This document shows, one piece after another, positions 7,311 through 16,307 of a stretch of 64,000 nt of DNA. The stretch comes from CATQHS01 sp965203375 (GTDB lineage Bacteria > Actinomycetota > Acidimicrobiia > Acidimicrobiales > Aldehydirespiratoraceae), in NCBI GenBank assembly GCA_965203375.1, contig OZ241886.1, positions 2,356,001 through 2,420,000 on the forward strand. The letters run 5' to 3'. Made by a program: the position numbers and the translations under genes. How positions within the stretch are numbered: position 1 is the first letter of the stretch; the number at the start of each line of letters is the position of its first letter. Below the pieces are notes generated by a model that worked only from the letters and a program-made list of their open reading frames with translations, had not been told where the DNA came from and made no database searches.

Positions 7311-7530
7311 ACCGGACCACGTCGTCGGGCTCGACCGGGGCGTCGGGGCGGCCGTACATGGTGACGGCCCGGAACCGGACCAGGTCCCGGTCGGGAACGG
7401 GCAGGAAGGGGGGCCGCCGCCACCACCCGCGGGGGGCGAAGCGACGGGCCTGGGCCAAGGCGACGGGCCACAGACCGGGCCGCAAGGCCACCGCCGCGGC
7501 CGCGGCCCGGATCTGGCGGAGCCCGCTCAT
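7231..7530 (-). CDS. Hypothetical protein (99 aa)
   Basis: Small basic protein with no recognised domain. It begins MSGLRQIRAAAAAVALRPGL and has conserved-looking aromatic and basic stretches (RRFAPRGWWRRPPFLPVPD, RFRAVTMYGRPDAPVEPDD, VVRWLRWCR). No signal peptide or membrane helix is evident. Its stop overlaps a GTG that reads into the HNH gene, suggesting co-translation with it. The pattern of WW, P and R residues looks like a genuine conserved gene, but no function can be given. Confidence 0.68.
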   Translation of the reverse strand: MSGLRQIRAAAAAVALRPGLWPVALAQARRFAPRGWWRRPPFLPVPDRDLVRFRAVTMYGRPDAPVEPDDVVRWLRWCRAESRRRRARSTPSPAPGPYR

Positions 7531-7619
7531 CGCCCGACTCCCGCCCGCCCCGCTCGACCCCGGCACCGCAGCGCCGTCGCGGCCGCTCCCTGCCTCTGAT
7601 CCGGGCACTTGCCGCCGCC

Positions 7620-8501
7620 TCACTCGACCCCGACGTCGCGGCCGGCCCCCCGCCATCCCACGGCCGCGGCCCCGATCAGGGGGCCGTCGGCGCCCAGGCC
7701 GGCCGGACGGACCCGGGCGCCGAGCGAGTGGTCGAGCCGGGCCACCCGGTCCACCTCGCGCTGGGCGGCCGCGAAGAAGGGCTTCCCGAAGCCCAGGGCC
7801 ACCGAGCCGGCCACCAGAACCAGCCGCAGGTCCAGCAGATTGGCCACCGAGCCGACGGCCCGGCCCACCAGCGTCCCGGCCCGGTCGATCTCGGCCGGGT
7901 CGGCCTCGGCCGCGGGGCGGCCGGTCCGGAGGGCGATGGCCGGGCCCGACGCCTCGGCCTCCAGCACCCCGGGCACGTGGCCGGGCAGTTCCGAGCCGCC
8001 GGGGCGCACCACCACGTGGCCGATGTGGCCGGCGTTGCCCTCGGCTCCCTCCAGCAGCCGCCCGTCGAGCACGATGCCGCCCCCGATCCCGGTGGACACC
8101 ACCATGGCCATGAAGTTCCTCTCGCCCCGGGCCGCGCCCTTCCACGCCTCGCCGAGGGCCAGGGCCTTGGCGTCGTTGTCTATGTGGACCGGCGCGGGCG
8201 CCGCCTCGCTCAGCCGCTCCAGCAGCGGGAACCGGCGCCACGCCCCGATGTTGAGCGGCGACACGGTGGCGCCGGATCGGGTCATGGGCCCGCCCGTGCC
8301 GACGCCGCAGGCGACCAGGTCTCGGCCCGCGGCTCCGGCCGCGACCGCTTCGATCAGCCCGACCAGGCGGCCGAAGAGGGCCTCGCCGTCGGCCGCCGGA
8401 TCGGTTCCGACCCGCCGCCGGGTCAGTATCCGACCGTCGCCGTCGACGATCCCGGCGTCGATCTTGGTGCCGCCGATGTCGATGGCCAAAATCGCGGACA
8501 T
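7620..8501 (-). CDS. ROK family sugar kinase-like protein
   Basis: 293-residue ASKHA-fold protein, probably phosphorylating a hexose. It opens with the phosphate-1 motif AIDIGGTKIDAG and has VHIDNDAKALALGEAW with the catalytic Asp region and VVSTGIGGGIVLDG. The ROK zinc-binding loop normally reads CxCGxxGCxE; here the equivalent segment is SELPGHVPGVLEAEASG with no cysteine, so the usual structural zinc is absent. It is transcribed away from the MoxR operon; only 36 bp separate the two starts, so both promoters must overlap. The substrate is unknown. Confidence 0.85.
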   Translation of the reverse strand: MSAILAIDIGGTKIDAGIVDGDGRILTRRRVGTDPAADGEALFGRLVGLIEAVAAGAAGRDLVACGVGTGGPMTRSGATVSPLNIGAWRRFPLLERLSEAAPAPVHIDNDAKALALGEAWKGAARGERNFMAMVVSTGIGGGIVLDGRLLEGAEGNAGHIGHVVVRPGGSELPGHVPGVLEAEASGPAIALRTGRPAAEADPAEIDRAGTLVGRAVGSVANLLDLRLVLVAGSVALGFGKPFFAAAQREVDRVARLDHSLGARVRPAGLGADGPLIGAAAVGWRGAGRDVGVE

Positions 8502-8537
8502 CCTTAATGTTGTAGCCGGGCGGGTCGAGCCTGCACG

Positions 8538-9596
8538 ATGATGGGGCCGAACCGGGAGGCGCGCGTGACCAGCACCCAGAACCAACCCGCCCTGAGGGAC
8601 TTGAGCGACCCGGTCGGCGCCGGTCGGGCCGCCGACGCGGTCCGGCCGCCGATCACGGGGTTCGAGGAGCGCTTCGAGGCCATCCGGGCCAACGTGGAGC
8701 AGGCGGTGAAGGGCAAGGCCGACGTGATCCGCCTGCTGGTGATCGCGCTGGTGTGCGACGGCCACGTGCTCATCGAGGACGTGCCCGGCGTGGGCAAGAC
8801 CAGCCTGGCCAAGGCCCTGGCCCGCAGCGTGGACGGCGCCTTCGGGCGGGTCCAGTTCACGCCCGACCTGCTGCCGGCCGACGTGACCGGGACGTCGGTG
8901 TTCAACCGCTCCAGCGGGAAGTTCGAGTTCCGGGCCGGGCCCGTCTTCGCCAACGTGGTGCTGGCCGACGAGATCAACCGGGCCTCGCCCAAGACCCAGT
9001 CCGCGCTCTTGGAGGCCATGGCCGAGCGGCAGGTCACCGTGGACGGCACAACCCGCGACCTGGACTCGCCCTTCACCGTCATCGCCACTCAGAACCCGAT
9101 CGAGCGCGAGGGCACCTACCCGCTGCCGGAGAGCCAGCTCGACCGCTTCTTCATGCGGCTGGAGGTCGGCTACCCCGACCGCGGCTCCGAGGACCGCATC
9201 CTGTTGACCCGGGGCGACCGCGAGCCCGTCGACGACATCGAGCCGGTCACCACCGCCGCCGAGGTGGCCCGGCTGGCGGCCGGCCTCAACGCCGTCCACG
9301 TCGCCCCGGCCCTGCGGGACTACCTGCTGGACATCGCCGAGGCCACCCGCCGCCACCCCTCCCTGGCGCTGGGGCTGTCGCCCCGGGGGCTGCTGGCCCT
9401 GCAGAGGGGGGTTCGGGCCCAGGCCGCCACCCAGGGCCGGTCCTACGCCACGCCCGACGACGTCAAGGTGCTGGCGCCGGTGATGCTCCCCCACCGGCTG
9501 ATGGTGGCCCCCGAGGGCCGGATGCGGGGGCGGGACGCCACCGAGGTGGTGACCGAGATCATCGACACGGTGCCGGTTCACCGCGGTCGGCGCTAG
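8538..9596 (+). CDS. MoxR family AAA+ ATPase
   Basis: Cytoplasmic MoxR-type AAA+ chaperone, 352 residues. Walker A is GVGKTS with Lys87, Walker B is VLADEINRASPKTQSALLEAM, and sensor 1 and the arginine-finger region follow in TVIATQNPIEREGTYPLPESQLDRF. It is first in an operon with a DUF58 protein and a transglutaminase-like membrane protein, a recurrent trio thought to act together in protein or complex maturation. The start at 8538 (MMGPNREARV) is one option; a GTG at 8565 begins just before the conserved region. A 20-residue frame at 9601-9663 bridges the gap to the DUF58 gene. Confidence 0.93.
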   Translation: MMGPNREARVTSTQNQPALRDLSDPVGAGRAADAVRPPITGFEERFEAIRANVEQAVKGKADVIRLLVIALVCDGHVLIEDVPGVGKTSLAKALARSVDGAFGRVQFTPDLLPADVTGTSVFNRSSGKFEFRAGPVFANVVLADEINRASPKTQSALLEAMAERQVTVDGTTRDLDSPFTVIATQNPIEREGTYPLPESQLDRFFMRLEVGYPDRGSEDRILLTRGDREPVDDIEPVTTAAEVARLAAGLNAVHVAPALRDYLLDIAEATRRHPSLALGLSPRGLLALQRGVRAQAATQGRSYATPDDVKVLAPVMLPHRLMVAPEGRMRGRDATEVVTEIIDTVPVHRGRR

Positions 9597-9665
9597 AGCC
9601 GTGGGGCCGGGCCCGGGGGCGGCGGCGCCGGTCCTCGCCCCGGACCCGGGCGGGAGGGCCTGAAG

Positions 9666-10838
9666 GTGTGGACCGCGGCCGGGTGGCAGGCCCTGTTTCT
9701 GGGCGCGGCCCTGATCGGGGCGGGGCGGGTGTTCGGCCACGTCGAGCTGGTCGTCGTCGGCACGGTGCCGGCCGCCGCCGCGGTCGGGGCGCTGATGGTG
9801 CGCAGGCTGCGCCCCTCGTATCTGTCCGTCTCCCGCGCCGTCACCCCCTATCGGGTTCCGGTCGGCGCGCCGGCCCGGGTGGAGCTGGCCGTCCTCAACC
9901 GCAGCCGCAGCCCCTGGCGGTCCCCGATCCTGCGCATCTCCGACTCCGTCGCCGACGCGTCCGACGTGCGGCTCTCGGTGGCGCCGCTGGCCGGGGGCCG
10001 GGGGGCGAAGGGCGCCTACCGCCTCCCCACCTCCCGCCGCGGGGTGATCGAGATCGGCCCCATGCGCATCGACGATCTCGACCCCTTCGGCCTGGCCCGG
10101 CGCTCGCACCGCGTGCCCAACCGGGTCCGCCTGGTCGTCCATCCGCCCATCGAGGCCCTGCCCGTGGCCCCCCTTCGGACCGGCGACGAGCCCCTGGTCG
10201 GCGAGCAGTACCAGCAGTCGTTGCCGGGGTCCAGCTCCGACGAGATCGACGGCCTGCGCCCCTACGTCGACGGCGACGACCCCCGCCGCATCCACTGGAG
10301 CTCGACCGCCCGCTGCGACGAGCTGATCGTCCGCCAGTACCGGCCCCCCCACGACGTGTGCCTGACCGTGATCATCGACACCCGGCCCCCCGGCCACCTC
10401 GAGTCGGCCCAGGACGTGACCGCCTCGGTGGCCGCCTCCATCGCCGCGGCGACCCTGGCCGCCGGGGACGCGGTCCGGGTGCGGACCACCGACGGGCGCG
10501 GCACCCCGGTGCTGGCCGGCACGGGCCGACTGGACGAGGCCCTGGAGTTCTTGGCGCTGCTCAAGGACGGGGAGAACCGCATCCACCCCGATGCGGGGGC
10601 GGGCCGGTCCACGGGGGTGGCGGTGACGGCCGACCCGGGCGCGGCCCGCGACCCCGAGGCCCGCGCCAAGCTGGTGCGGAGGCTGGGCGTCTCGCTGATC
10701 GTCACCTGCGACGCGGCGGGCTGGGACGCCGGCGGCGCCGGAGGGATGGCCGGCGACTGGATCCACCTCGCCGGATCGGGCCAGCTCGGCGACCTGTGGC
10801 GCATCCCGGCGCCGGCCCCGGCCGGGGCGTGGAGATGA
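9666..10838 (+). CDS. DUF58 domain-containing membrane protein
   Basis: 390-residue protein with two N-terminal membrane segments (about residues 6-45) and a DUF58 region containing the hallmark LRPYVDGDDPRRIHWSSTAR near residues 200-220. A von Willebrand A-like fold follows (LTVIIDTRPP). This is the usual partner of MoxR ATPases. The GTG at 9666 gives MWTAAGWQ. The stop overlaps an ATG (ATGA at 10835) that begins a mini-ORF leading toward the next gene. Confidence 0.92.
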   Translation: MWTAAGWQALFLGAALIGAGRVFGHVELVVVGTVPAAAAVGALMVRRLRPSYLSVSRAVTPYRVPVGAPARVELAVLNRSRSPWRSPILRISDSVADASDVRLSVAPLAGGRGAKGAYRLPTSRRGVIEIGPMRIDDLDPFGLARRSHRVPNRVRLVVHPPIEALPVAPLRTGDEPLVGEQYQQSLPGSSSDEIDGLRPYVDGDDPRRIHWSSTARCDELIVRQYRPPHDVCLTVIIDTRPPGHLESAQDVTASVAASIAAATLAAGDAVRVRTTDGRGTPVLAGTGRLDEALEFLALLKDGENRIHPDAGAGRSTGVAVTADPGAARDPEARAKLVRRLGVSLIVTCDAAGWDAGGAGGMAGDWIHLAGSGQLGDLWRIPAPAPAGAWR

Positions 10839-10985
10839 GCCGCGGCCGGAGGCGCCGACGGCCCGCCCGGGCCGGCGCGGCCTCCTCCGGCGGGATCGGG
10901 ACATGAGCCGCAGCCCCGGCTGCCGACGGCCCGCTCGGGGCGACCCGGCCCCCGGCGGGACCCGAACATGAGCCGCGCCCTGGCC
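10835..10985 (+). repeat. Junction repeat forming two mini-ORFs between DUF58 and transglutaminase genes
   Basis: ATGAGCCGC starts at 10835, 10903 and 10968, spacings of 68 and 65 bp. The DUF58 stop overlaps the first ATG as ATGA. A 23-residue frame (MSRGRRRRRPARAG and on) ends at 10906 on the second ATGA. A 22-residue frame (MSRSPGCRRPARGD and on) ends on the third ATGA, which is the start of the transglutaminase gene (MSRALARGW). Both mini-ORFs are arginine- and proline-rich. Confidence 0.85.
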
Positions 10986-13286
10986 CGCGGATGGCTGGTC
11001 GAGCCGGCCCTGGCGGCCCTCACCGCGGTCGTCGTCGTCGGCATGACCCGCCTGTTCGCCGACACGACTTTTCTGGGCGACACGCTGGGCCTGGCCCTGC
11101 TCTCCCATCTGACCGCCACGGCCGCCCGCCGGGCCGGGCTCGGGGTGACGGCGTCGGCGTTGGTCAGCGCAACGGTCGGAGTGCTGGCCGTCACCGCCCT
11201 GCTGTACCCGGAGACGGCCTCCTATCTCGCCCTGCCCGCCTCGGCCACCATCGACGCCGTCCGGGCCGATCTGAACGAGGCCTGGGTGGTCTTCAACGAG
11301 GAGTCGGCGCCGGTCCCGGTCGTGACCGGCTTCGTCGCCGCGGCCGGCGCCCTGCTGTGGGTGCTGGTCTTCGTGGCCGACTGGGCCGCCCACCGCTTGG
11401 AGTCGGCCGTGGAGGCGGTGCTGCCCGCCTTCATGGTCTTCGTCTTCACCGTGGTGCTGGGAACCGGCGATCAGGCCCTCGGCCACGCGGTGGCCTTCAG
11501 CGCGGCGGCCACGGCGGTGATGGTGGCCATGCGGGCCGCCCGCCAGGCCCGCCGGGCCTGGATCGAGCCCGGGCCGGGCCGGGGGCCGGCCACCGTGCTG
11601 CGGGCCGGGGCCGGGGCCGGGGCCGTCGCCGTGCTGGCCGGGGCGGTGATCGGCCCCAGCCTGCCCGGGGCGGGGGCCGAGGCCCTGATCGACCTGACCG
11701 ACCTGGAGCCCGGCCCGCAGCGCCGGGTGGTGGTCAGCCCCCTGGTCCAGGTGAGGGCCAAGCTGGTGGAGCAGTCCGACATCGAGCTCTTCTCGGTGGC
11801 GGTGGACTCGGGCGACCGGGAGTACTGGCGGCTGATGGCGCTGGACGAGTTCGACGGCGACCTGTGGCGGGCCCGGTCCAGCTTCGACGACGCGGCCGGG
11901 CCCCTGCCCAGCGACTTCGACCCCTCCGTGACCGCCCGGCGGATGACCCAGGAGGTGACCGTCGCCAGCCTGGGGAACATCTTCTTGCCCGCCGCCCACG
12001 AGGTCCGGGAGGTGATCGACGACGGCGGCGTGGCCATGGAGTACGAGCCGGCCTCGGGGTCGCTGGTCAAGACCCGGGTCGGCGACGCGCTCGGCCCCCG
12101 GCGGTTCACCTACGTCGTGGAGTCCGCGGTGCCCGAGATCGACGCCCGCCGCCTGCGCGGCGCCTCCGCCGTCGCCGGGGACTTCCTCGCCTTCAACACC
12201 GCGCTCCCCGCGGCCTTCCCCGCGTCGGTGCGGGCCGAGGCCGAGCGGGTGGCGGGCGCCGCCGGCGCCGGCTACGACCGGGCCCTGGCCCTGCAGGACT
12301 ACTTCCGGGACCCCGGCCGCTTCCGCTACGACCTGAACGTCGCCTTCGACCAGGATTTGGACGACTTGGAGTCTTTCCTGTTCGACGTCAGGGCCGGCTA
12401 CTGCGAGCAGTTCGCCGCGGCCTTCGCGTCCATGGCCCGCAGCGTCGGCCTGCCGGCCCGGGTGGCGGTCGGCTTCACCTGGGGCGAGTGGGACGCTGCC
12501 AGGGGCGCGTACGCGGTGCGAGGCGAGCACGCCCACGCCTGGCCCGAGGTCTACTTCGCGGGCACCGGCTGGGTGCGCTTCGAGCCGACCCCGGGCCGGG
12601 GCGGGCCCAACGACTACGGGGTCACCGGCGTCCCTCCCGCCCAGGAGGGCTCCCAGCCCGAGCCGGCGGCGGCGACAACCACCGTCCCGGTCGAGTCCGG
12701 CTCGGGGTTCGCCGGGACCGGCGCCGGCTCGGCCCCCCCGGCCCCCACCGCGCCGGCCGCCCCCGATGACCGGCCCGGCGCCGGCCGGAGCCCCTTGGGC
12801 TGGCGCGCCCTGGCCTACGCCGGGGCGGCCGCGGCCGCGCTGATGGGGGCGGTGCCGGGCCTGCGACTGCTCCAGCGCCGCTACCGGCGGGCCCGCACGG
12901 CCCACGATCCGAGGGAGCGGATAGAGCTGGCCTGGGCCGAAGCCCTCCAGTCCCTGGGGCTGGTGGACATCCGCCACTTGGGCCGAGAGTCGCCCCTGGA
13001 GCTGGCGGCCAGGGCCGGGCGCCAGGCCGGCACCGGACCGGTTGAGGCCCTGGCCCGCTGCCTCACCCTGGGCCGATACTCCCCGCAGGTGCCCGAGCGG
13101 GCGGCGGCCGAGGCCGAGGCCTCGGCCCGAGCCGTCGCCAAATCGTGCCGGCGGCGTTCGAGCTTCCGCCGGCGCCTGGCCGCCTTCTTCGATCCCCGCA
13201 CCCTGCTCACCGCCCGGAACCTGAGCGCGCCTTACAGTGTCCAAGTGGCCAAGCCATCAGCCGCGGCCCGGCGATGGTCAGGCTGA
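10968..13286 (+). CDS. Transglutaminase-like (TgpA-type) membrane protein
   Basis: 772-residue protein with several N-terminal membrane helices, a long extracytoplasmic region and a transglutaminase core. Cys479 lies in AGYCEQFAAAFASMARS, His523 in GEHAHAWPEVYF and an acidic third residue in VRFEPTPG. A Pro/Ala-rich linker (about 560-605), one membrane helix near 615-635 and a cytoplasmic DUF4129-like tail follow. The operon with MoxR and DUF58 supports a role in envelope protein maturation. The last residues run to a TGA at 13284-13286, only 4 bp before the AT-rich glycosyltransferase gene, so its C-terminus may have been altered by that insertion. Confidence 0.88.
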   Translation: MSRALARGWLVEPALAALTAVVVVGMTRLFADTTFLGDTLGLALLSHLTATAARRAGLGVTASALVSATVGVLAVTALLYPETASYLALPASATIDAVRADLNEAWVVFNEESAPVPVVTGFVAAAGALLWVLVFVADWAAHRLESAVEAVLPAFMVFVFTVVLGTGDQALGHAVAFSAAATAVMVAMRAARQARRAWIEPGPGRGPATVLRAGAGAGAVAVLAGAVIGPSLPGAGAEALIDLTDLEPGPQRRVVVSPLVQVRAKLVEQSDIELFSVAVDSGDREYWRLMALDEFDGDLWRARSSFDDAAGPLPSDFDPSVTARRMTQEVTVASLGNIFLPAAHEVREVIDDGGVAMEYEPASGSLVKTRVGDALGPRRFTYVVESAVPEIDARRLRGASAVAGDFLAFNTALPAAFPASVRAEAERVAGAAGAGYDRALALQDYFRDPGRFRYDLNVAFDQDLDDLESFLFDVRAGYCEQFAAAFASMARSVGLPARVAVGFTWGEWDAARGAYAVRGEHAHAWPEVYFAGTGWVRFEPTPGRGGPNDYGVTGVPPAQEGSQPEPAAATTTVPVESGSGFAGTGAGSAPPAPTAPAAPDDRPGAGRSPLGWRALAYAGAAAAALMGAVPGLRLLQRRYRRARTAHDPRERIELAWAEALQSLGLVDIRHLGRESPLELAARAGRQAGTGPVEALARCLTLGRYSPQVPERAAAEAEASARAVAKSCRRRSSFRRRLAAFFDPRTLLTARNLSAPYSVQVAKPSAAARRWSG

Positions 13287-13290
13287 ATTC

Positions 13291-14631
13291 ATGTTGAAGT
13301 CTGGCCTGTTTCGGGGCGATTCCGGTTTGTCGATTGTTCTTGTATTCGTGGCTTTCCTTGGTGCTGCACATGTTCTGATCCGCACTGCCATATATGGAAT
13401 AGGACAATCTGGAGATGCCAGAATATTTGCAGAATACGAAGATACCAGAATGTATATGGAGTATGCTGAAAATCTGGCGGCCGGAGACGGTTTCCTAAGC
13501 GAACTGAAATCTGAAAAACGATATCTGATATGGTGGCCGCCTTTATTCCCCGTGGTATTGGCCTTCTTTCGGTTATTAGGAGTCGAACCGGCTGAAACAG
13601 GCCGGTACTTAAATGCTATCGTTTTTGGGTTGATTATCCTGATAGCCGGCTATTGGCTGTATAAGCATATAAAGTCCCGGCTGATTGTAGTCGCGGCATC
13701 TATTGCTGTTATGGTCTCCTATCCTCTCCCTCGTATTTCCTCGCATGTGATGACTGAAACGTTGTTCATTTTGGTAACGCTGCTGGCTTTAATTCAAATC
13801 GAATCGTTCTTGAGCGACAGGACAGCCAAGACCGGATTTCTGTTGTCAATTGTATTTTCTGCATCAGCCCCGCTGATCCGCTGGATAGGACTTACAGTTA
13901 TATTCACCGGGATTCTCTTGATTCTGACGCGCCAGGGAACCCCGGCACGCGTCAGATGGAAACTCGCCGTCCTCTACGGTGCCGCGTCGTCGCTGCCTCT
14001 AGCGCTCTGGTTGACCAGAAACTGGATCGTTGGCACTATACCGAGGCCTGGAAACGTGGGGTCGGGTCAGTCTCTTTGGGATACGTTGAGCCAGTTCGGC
14101 GATATCTTGTATACGTGGGCTTTTGTTCAACAGAGCCCGGGATGGCTAGGCATCTGCTTGTGGGCTGTGGCTGCTCTGATCGCACTGAAAGCAGCCACAC
14201 TGTTCACTTCTCGCCGGAACCACGGTCGTGACCCTACAAAGAACAGAGGATCAGACAACTCAACCGTGCGGCCCGCCTTTCCCTTTGCTGCGTTCGCAAT
14301 AGTGTATTCCATAGCTATCACCGTGGTTATTCCGTTAGGGGCTAGTGTGGGAATTATCAGTAGATATGCATCACCCATATATGTGCCCGCCGTTATAGCA
14401 GCCGCTGCTTGGCTGGACCGATTCCTGTTGACTGTCTATCAGGACAGTGGGGTCTCGGTGTATAAAGGCTTGGATAGTTGGGGCATACGCTACGACAAAG
14501 CTTCCGGCCCGATAGCGGTGATGAAATGGTTATTTATAGGTCTAATATTGAGCATCTTTCTAGCAAACAGCATCCGCAATATAGTGTCACATATAGATGT
14601 AATTGTAGCCTATAATCCACTCAACCTATAA
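13291..14631 (+). CDS. GT-C type integral membrane glycosyltransferase, copy 1
   Basis: 446-residue polytopic protein with about 10-11 hydrophobic helices, resembling dolichyl/polyprenyl-phosphate-sugar dependent GT-C transferases (PMT/ArnT-like). The first loop after helix 1 carries acidic residues and YMEYAENLAAGDGF, followed by WWPPLFPVVLAFFRLLG, a common GT-C arrangement. It would glycosylate a lipid or protein outside the membrane using a lipid-linked donor. The DNA is much AT-richer than its neighbours. A near-identical paralogue follows at 14958. At its 3' end CCTATAATCCACTCAA is tandemly duplicated (from 14609), so the protein ends NPLNL instead of NPLKY. Donor and acceptor are unknown. 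Confidence 0.72.
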   Translation: MLKSGLFRGDSGLSIVLVFVAFLGAAHVLIRTAIYGIGQSGDARIFAEYEDTRMYMEYAENLAAGDGFLSELKSEKRYLIWWPPLFPVVLAFFRLLGVEPAETGRYLNAIVFGLIILIAGYWLYKHIKSRLIVVAASIAVMVSYPLPRISSHVMTETLFILVTLLALIQIESFLSDRTAKTGFLLSIVFSASAPLIRWIGLTVIFTGILLILTRQGTPARVRWKLAVLYGAASSLPLALWLTRNWIVGTIPRPGNVGSGQSLWDTLSQFGDILYTWAFVQQSPGWLGICLWAVAALIALKAATLFTSRRNHGRDPTKNRGSDNSTVRPAFPFAAFAIVYSIAITVVIPLGASVGIISRYASPIYVPAVIAAAAWLDRFLLTVYQDSGVSVYKGLDSWGIRYDKASGPIAVMKWLFIGLILSIFLANSIRNIVSHIDVIVAYNPLNL

Positions 14632-14957
14632 TCCACTCAAATATTAAGTCTGTCCAGACGCAGAATGTAACTCTCCGTGTCTCGTCACGGGCTGGGACCA
14701 CCGACTCTCAGCCAACCGGGGCCGACTCGGGCAGGAGCAGTCGGCCAAGCCCGCCACCGCCTGCCACACGGCAGGAGCGGCGGCCCGCGCTCCACCTCCC
14801 GGCCTTGGCTAGCAGCCAAAACCTCGGCTTTTGCTTGGGCCATCGCCTCGCCGGTTTGGGAACAGGGCTGAGAACTCGTCTGCGACTTGGTCCCAGGCGT
14901 CGCGCACCGCCACGGCCTGGCCTTCGCTCGCGACCCGGCAAGTGGTAGGCTGAATTC
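14632..14957. other. Intergenic spacer between duplicated glycosyltransferases
   Basis: 326 bp with an AT-rich start and a GC-rich block at about 14690-14945. The last 14 bp before the second copy (GGCTGAATTC-ATG) match those before the first, so the duplication begins there. On the minus strand a short open segment (VRDAWDQVADEFSALF, ending at a TAG) reads like a remnant of a coding region, but has no start or recognisable relative. No promoter can be assigned confidently. Confidence 0.4.
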
Positions 14958-16295
14958 ATGTTGAAGTCTGGTCTGTTTCGGGGCGATTCCGGTTTGTCGA
15001 TTGTTCTTGTATTTGTAGCTTTCCTTGGTGCTGCGCATGTTCTGATCCGCACTGCCATGTATGGAATAGAACATTATGGTGATGAGAGAATTTATATGAA
15101 GTACGCTGAAAGTCTGGCAGCCGGAGACGGTTTTCAACGCGAAATAAGATCTTATAGGGAAGAACTGATACTGTGGCCGCCTTTATTTCCCATGGTGTTG
15201 GCCTTCTTGCGGTTGTCTGGAGTCGAACCGGCTGAAACAGGCCGATATTTTGAGACAGGATGGTATTTAAATGCTATCGTTTTTGGGCTGATTATCCTAA
15301 TAGCCGGCTATTGGTTGTATAAGCATATAAGGTCCCGGCTGATTGCAACCGCGGCATCTGTAGCCATTATGATCTCCTATCCTCTCACTAGTATTTCCTC
15401 GCATGTGATGACTGAAACGCTGTTCATTTTGGTAACGCTGCTGGCTTTAATTCAAATCGAATCGTTCTTGAGCGACAGGACAGCCAAGACCGGATTTCTG
15501 TTGTCAATTGTATTTTCCGCATCAGCCCCGCTGATCCGCTGGATAGGACTTACAGTTATATTCACCGGGATTCTCATGATTCTGACGCGCCAGGGAACCC
15601 CGGCACGCGTCAGATGGAAACTCGCCGTCCTCTACGGTGCCGCGTCGTCGCTGCCTCTAGCGCTCTGGTTGACCAGAAACTGGATCGTTGGTGGTACTCT
15701 AGTTGGACCTAGAGGAGACATCGGAACAGGTCAGTCTATTTGGGATACACTGAGCCAGTTCGGCGATATTTTGCACAGGTGGGCCTTCGCTCGACAGGAG
15801 CCCGGATGGCTGGGTATCTGCTTTTGGGCTGTAGCCGCTCTGATCGTGCTGAAGGGCATTCAACTGTTCACTTCTCGCCAGATCACGGTCGTGGCCCTAC
15901 AAAGCTTCAGAGATCAGACAACTTCAACCGTGCGGGCCGCCTTTCCCTTTGCTGCGTTCGCAATAGTGTATTCCATTGCTCTTATCTGGGCCGTGCCATA
16001 CGGGAGTGACCATACACTCATCGATAGATTTGCATCACCTGTATACGTGCCCGCCGTTATAGCAGCCGCTACATGGCTGGACCGATTTCTGTTGACTGTC
16101 TATCAGGACAGTGGGGTCTCGGTGTATAAAAGCTTGGATAGTTGGGGCATACGCTACGACAAATCTTCCGGTCCGATAGCGGTGATGAAATGGTTATTTA
16201 TAGGTCTAATATTGAGCATCTTTCTAGCAAACAGCATCCGCAATATAGTATCACATATAGAGGTTGTTGTAGCCTATAATCCACTCAAATATTAA
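14958..16295 (+). CDS. GT-C type integral membrane glycosyltransferase, copy 2
   Basis: 445-residue tandem paralogue of the gene at 13291, with the same topology and probable lipid-linked sugar transferase role. Residues from about 140 to 245 and the last 70 are almost identical to copy 1 at DNA level. The first extracytoplasmic loop (GIEHYGDERIYMKYAES versus GIGQSGDARIFAEYEDT) and the segment from about 250 to 345 differ strongly. That pattern suggests gene conversion of the core with diversification of substrate-facing loops. The start MLKSGLFRGDSG is identical in both copies. AT-rich, probably acquired. Confidence 0.72.
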   Translation: MLKSGLFRGDSGLSIVLVFVAFLGAAHVLIRTAMYGIEHYGDERIYMKYAESLAAGDGFQREIRSYREELILWPPLFPMVLAFLRLSGVEPAETGRYFETGWYLNAIVFGLIILIAGYWLYKHIRSRLIATAASVAIMISYPLTSISSHVMTETLFILVTLLALIQIESFLSDRTAKTGFLLSIVFSASAPLIRWIGLTVIFTGILMILTRQGTPARVRWKLAVLYGAASSLPLALWLTRNWIVGGTLVGPRGDIGTGQSIWDTLSQFGDILHRWAFARQEPGWLGICFWAVAALIVLKGIQLFTSRQITVVALQSFRDQTTSTVRAAFPFAAFAIVYSIALIWAVPYGSDHTLIDRFASPVYVPAVIAAATWLDRFLLTVYQDSGVSVYKSLDSWGIRYDKSSGPIAVMKWLFIGLILSIFLANSIRNIVSHIEVVVAYNPLKY

Positions 16296-16307
16296 TTCTA
16301 ATGCGGG

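Noticed and set aside
7620..13244. A minus-strand frame of about 1,870 codons, open across several rightward genes
   Set aside because: Only its last ~290 codons are a real gene (ROK). The rest is antisense to moxR, DUF58 and tgpA and has the Gly/Arg/Pro/His composition of a wobble-position shadow in high-GC DNA.
13291..16295. Duplicated glycosyltransferases as a composite transposon
   Set aside because: No transposase, inverted ends or target-site duplication; only the 14-bp upstream match expected from a tandem duplication.
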